Part shown: positions 11,322-13,978 of the stretch, one piece after another
Layout of the letters: each line of letters opens with the position of its first letter
Numbering within the stretch: the first letter of the stretch is position 1
Assembly: GCA_964439955.1 (NCBI GenBank)
Contig: CAYTPX010000041.1
Coordinates: 1 to 13,978, forward strand
Length of the DNA: 13,978 bases
Origin: UBA1794 sp964439955
GTDB taxonomy: Bacteria; Bacteroidota; Bacteroidia; Bacteroidales; Bacteroidaceae
Direction of reading: 5' to 3'
Position numbers and translations under genes: made by a program
Notes under the pieces: model-generated
The model's database searches: none
What the model was told of the DNA's origin: nothing
The model's input: the letters and a program-made list of their open reading frames with translations, nothing else

Positions 11322-13685
11322 ATGAGAAAGACATCCCTATTATGCTTGCTGATGGCCGCCTTGATGGCAGCACCGCCAACCACCGCCGCACCGGCCACAA
11401 AAGAAGAAACGACCGAAACTTTTGCGATTGGCGACAAGACTTTCCTGCTCAACGGCGAGCCCTTTGTCGTAAAAGCCGCAGAGCTCCACTACCCCCGTAT
11501 CCCCCGTCCCTATTGGGAACACCGCATCAAGATGTGCAAAGCCTTGGGGATGAATACCATCTGCCTCTATGTATTCTGGAATATCCACGAGCAAGAACCC
11601 GGAAAGTTCGACTTTACCGGCAACAACGACGTGGCCGAATTCTGCCGCATAGCGCAAAAAAACGGCATGTACATCATCGTCCGTCCCGGGCCCTATGTCT
11701 GTGCCGAATGGGAAATGGGTGGCCTGCCTTGGTGGCTGCTCAAGCAAAAAGATATCCGCCTGCGCGAACGTGACCCCTACTTCTTGGAACGTGTACGGAT
11801 CTTCGAGAACGAAGTAGGCAAACAACTGGCCCCCCTCCAGCTTTCCCGGGGTGGAAACATCATCATGGTGCAAGTCGAGAACGAATACGGTTCCTATGGT
11901 GAAGACAAGGAATACGTGGCCGCCATACGCGACATGGTGCGCGACGCCGGATTTACCGATGTACCCCTTTTCCAATGCGACTGGAGCTCCAACTTCACCC
12001 TCAACGCTTTAGACGACTTGGTATGGACCATGAACTTCGGCACCGGCGCGAAAATCGACGACCAATTCCGCAAACTGCAAGAACTCCGCCCCAACAGCCC
12101 GCTCATGTGCAGCGAATTCTGGAGCGGATGGTTCGACAAATGGGGTGCACGGCATGAAACCCGCGACAGCAAAGACATGGTGGCCGGAATGCGCGAGATG
12201 CTTTCCAAAAACATTTCCTTCTCCCTCTACATGACCCACGGAGGTACCAGCTTCGGGCACTGGGCAGGCGCCAACAGTCCCGGCTTTGCCCCCGATGTCA
12301 CTTCTTATGATTACGACGCCCCCATCAGTGAATCCGGGCAAGCCACGCCCAAGTTTTGGGAATTACGTGAGATGATGGCCGAATTCATGCCCAAAGGCGA
12401 AAAAATGCCCTCCGTGCCCAAGGCCATCCCCACCACCACTTTCGCGCAAGTGAGCCTCACGCAAGTGGCCCCCCTCTTCGAGAATTTGCCCCAAGCGCAG
12501 GAAAGCCACGAGACCAAGACCATGGAAGAATTCGACCAAGGCTGGGGTTCCATGCTTTACCGCACCACTCTGCCAGAAATCAAAGGCCAAGGCAAACTCA
12601 CACTCAACGAGGCGCACGACTACGCCCAAGTGTTTATTGACGGGAAATACATCGGTAAACTCGACCGCCGCATCGGTGAGAAGGAAATCACCTTGCCCGC
12701 CTGCCGGAAAGGGGCGCAACTCGACATCCTAGTAGAAGCCATGGGACGCATCAACTTCGGCCGTGCCATCAAAGACTTCAAGGGCATCACCAAAAGCGTA
12801 GACCTTACTATCGACATCGACGGCAACCTCTTCACCGGAAGCCTCAAGAATTGGGAAACCTACCTGTTCCCCTCTTCGTATGAATTCAGCAAGGGACAAA
12901 ACTACCAGCCCTTGGCAGACACGGGAAAAGCCCCGATAGGGTTCTACAAAGGCACGTTCAACATCAAAAAAGTAGGCGACACGTTCATCAACATGGAGCA
13001 TTGGGGCAAAGGGCTCGTATGGGTCAATGGACATCCGATGGGGCGCTTTTGGAACATAGGCCCGCAACAAACGCTCTATATGCCCGGCTGTTGGCTCAAA
13101 AAGGGTGAGAACGAGATCATCATACTCGACATCATAGGCCCCGAATCACCCGTCGTAGAAGGATTGGACACGCCCATAATCGACCAACTCCTCCATGCGC
13201 AACCCACCACGCACCGTACCGAGGGCCAGAACCTCAAGCTTGACGGCGAAACACCCGCCTACACCGCTTCCTTTACAGCCGGGAACGGATGGCAGGAAAA
13301 GAAATTCGAAACGCCGGCTACAGGGCGCTACGTCTGCATCGAAGCCCTCAACGGGCAAACAAACAGCGAAGTGGCCGCAATCGCCGAGTTATACTTGCTC
13401 GACGAAGAAGGGGAACGCATCCCCCGCGAAGGATGGACGGTGCCTTACGCCGACAGCGAAGAAACCAAAGCCGGCAACCGTGCTGCCGACAAAAGCTTCG
13501 ACCTCCAAGAATCTACTTATTGGAGTACCGTTGCCGGAACACCCTATCCCCACCAAATTGTCATCGACTTAGGGCGAGAATATACCTTGACTGCCATCCA
13601 ATACCTGCCGCGGATGGAAGACGGCGCGCCCAACAGCATCAAAGACTTCAAGGTTTACGTGCGCAAAAGCGATTTCAATTACTGA
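11322..13685 (+). CDS. Secreted GH35 beta-galactosidase with C-terminal discoidin-like domain
   Basis: This 787-residue exported enzyme should release terminal beta-galactose from oligosaccharides or host/plant glycans. A signal peptide spans about residues 1-24 (MRKTSLLCLLMAALMAAPPT...). The GH35 catalytic barrel (about 38-355) carries the family signatures LHYPRIPRPYWEHRI, RPGPYVCAEWEMGGLPWWL (121-139), VQVENEYGSYG with the acid/base Glu188, and CSEFWSGWFDKWG with the nucleophile Glu265. Beta-sandwich domains follow (about 365-630, including WVNGHPMGRFWNIGPQQTLY). The end (about 650-787) resembles an F5/8 type C/CBM32 domain (STYWSTVAGTPYPHQIVIDLG, then YLPRMEDG). That last domain looks short, stopping soon after its conserved central strands. 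The start at 11322 has no clear Shine-Dalgarno site. No SusC/SusD pair or regulator is in the window, so it is not part of a visible utilisation locus. Confidence 0.95.
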   Translation: MRKTSLLCLLMAALMAAPPTTAAPATKEETTETFAIGDKTFLLNGEPFVVKAAELHYPRIPRPYWEHRIKMCKALGMNTICLYVFWNIHEQEPGKFDFTGNNDVAEFCRIAQKNGMYIIVRPGPYVCAEWEMGGLPWWLLKQKDIRLRERDPYFLERVRIFENEVGKQLAPLQLSRGGNIIMVQVENEYGSYGEDKEYVAAIRDMVRDAGFTDVPLFQCDWSSNFTLNALDDLVWTMNFGTGAKIDDQFRKLQELRPNSPLMCSEFWSGWFDKWGARHETRDSKDMVAGMREMLSKNISFSLYMTHGGTSFGHWAGANSPGFAPDVTSYDYDAPISESGQATPKFWELREMMAEFMPKGEKMPSVPKAIPTTTFAQVSLTQVAPLFENLPQAQESHETKTMEEFDQGWGSMLYRTTLPEIKGQGKLTLNEAHDYAQVFIDGKYIGKLDRRIGEKEITLPACRKGAQLDILVEAMGRINFGRAIKDFKGITKSVDLTIDIDGNLFTGSLKNWETYLFPSSYEFSKGQNYQPLADTGKAPIGFYKGTFNIKKVGDTFINMEHWGKGLVWVNGHPMGRFWNIGPQQTLYMPGCWLKKGENEIIILDIIGPESPVVEGLDTPIIDQLLHAQPTTHRTEGQNLKLDGETPAYTASFTAGNGWQEKKFETPATGRYVCIEALNGQTNSEVAAIAELYLLDEEGERIPREGWTVPYADSEETKAGNRAADKSFDLQESTYWSTVAGTPYPHQIVIDLGREYTLTAIQYLPRMEDGAPNSIKDFKVYVRKSDFNY

Positions 13686-13710
13686 AAACGCCCAGCAGCA
13701 GATTTTCTCC

Positions 13711-13751
13711 AGCAGGCAGGCCTTCATGGCCTGCCTGCTTCCTTTTATTTT
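13711..13751 (+). terminator. Strong intrinsic terminator of the beta-galactosidase gene
   Basis: AGCAGGCAGGCC (13711-13722) pairs perfectly with GGCCTGCCTGCT (13728-13739) around a TTCAT loop, followed by TCCTTTTATTTTC. It lies 25 bases after the stop codon and is a textbook rho-independent terminator. Confidence 0.9.
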
Positions 13752-13835
13752 CACCACAGCCCGTTTTCCAGCAACCTCTTCCCGGGCAGGTTATAGAAAA
13801 CGCGCGACAAAAAGGAGAAAAACACGCCCCCGCAC

Positions 13836-13866
13836 TTGGAAATACAAAAAGAAAGGCCTACCTTTG
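13836..13866 (+). promoter_or_regulatory. tRNA promoter
   Basis: TTG (13836-13838), 20 bp, then TACCTTTG (13859-13866): a full match to the Bacteroidetes promoter pattern. The -7 element runs into TTTGC-ACCC-GCAAA, a dyad like that at 8095-8108. The mature tRNA begins 25 bases later. Confidence 0.7.
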
Positions 13867-13891
13867 CACCCGCAAACGAAAAACAAGTGAT

Positions 13892-13965
13892 GGCGGGATA
13901 GCTCAGCTGGTTAGAGCGCATGATTCATAATCATGAGGTCGCCGGTTCAATCCCGGCTCCCGCTA
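13892..13965 (+). tRNA. tRNA-Met (anticodon CAT)
   Basis: All four arms fold. The acceptor stem is GGCGGGA with TCCCGCT (first pair G-U). The D arm is GCTC/GAGC. The anticodon stem is CATGA/TCATG with loop TTCATAA, anticodon CAT at 13926-13928. The T arm is GCCGG/CCGGC with loop TTCAATC, and the discriminator base is A at 13965. CCA is not encoded. The three G-C pairs that mark an initiator anticodon stem are absent, so it is probably the elongator tRNA-Met; a tRNA-Ile with modified CAT anticodon cannot be fully excluded. Confidence 0.95.
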
Positions 13966-13978
13966 CACAGAAATACAC

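Noticed and set aside
11322..13685. A polysaccharide utilisation locus
   Set aside because: Only the single glycosidase is seen; no SusC/SusD pair, sulfatase or hybrid two-component regulator lies in the window.

Overview
The window looks like chromosome of a Bacteroidales bacterium, most likely a gut-type Bacteroidaceae relative with fairly G+C-rich coding DNA. The evidence is the gene set (a DUF4924 protein, a Bacteroidetes-type ZapA next to RNase Y, a secreted GH35 beta-galactosidase with a discoidin-like tail), several promoters of the Bacteroidetes pattern (TTG or TTTG, about 20 bp, then TAnnTTTG), and the scarcity of strong Shine-Dalgarno sites. It is mostly ordinary core chromosome; I see no prophage, IS element, CRISPR array or defence island.

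Layout. 1-690: tail of an upstream gene, then an A+T-richer orphan ORF with no function I can name. 690-915: stacked inverted repeats and a Bacteroidetes-type promoter. 916-5733, plus strand: a small secreted protein that is little more than a T9SS-like C-terminal sorting domain, a LysE-family exporter, a DUF4924 protein, dTDP-4-dehydrorhamnose reductase (rfbD), release factor 3 (prfC) and a Nudix hydrolase. 5946-7992, minus strand: a secreted S41-family peptidase broken by a single-base frameshift, preceded by a 76-residue acidic protein. 8142-11243, plus strand: an unrecognised 207-residue protein, then a coiled-coil protein, zapA, a candidate structured RNA and rny (RNase Y). 11322-13685: the beta-galactosidase, closed by a textbook terminator. 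13892-13965: tRNA-Met(CAT) with its own promoter.

How they fit together. The coiled-coil protein and ZapA are probably FtsZ-ring accessory proteins expressed from one promoter at 8824-8855, with rny perhaps read from the same transcript. LysE, DUF4924 and rfbD are tightly spaced and look co-transcribed. prfC and the Nudix gene lie 26 bp apart. The beta-galactosidase is a stand-alone exported glycosidase.

The most unusual signal is not a gene. Three intergenic regions (3389-3498, 5757-5910, 7592-7701) are filled by degenerate tandem units of 22 bp, all in the same orientation. In two of them A-tracts recur about every 22 bp, two helical turns, which predicts curved DNA. Some units also form the terminators of neighbouring genes. 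This looks like a dispersed minisatellite-type intergenic repeat family, and a possible fainter trace lies before the tRNA.
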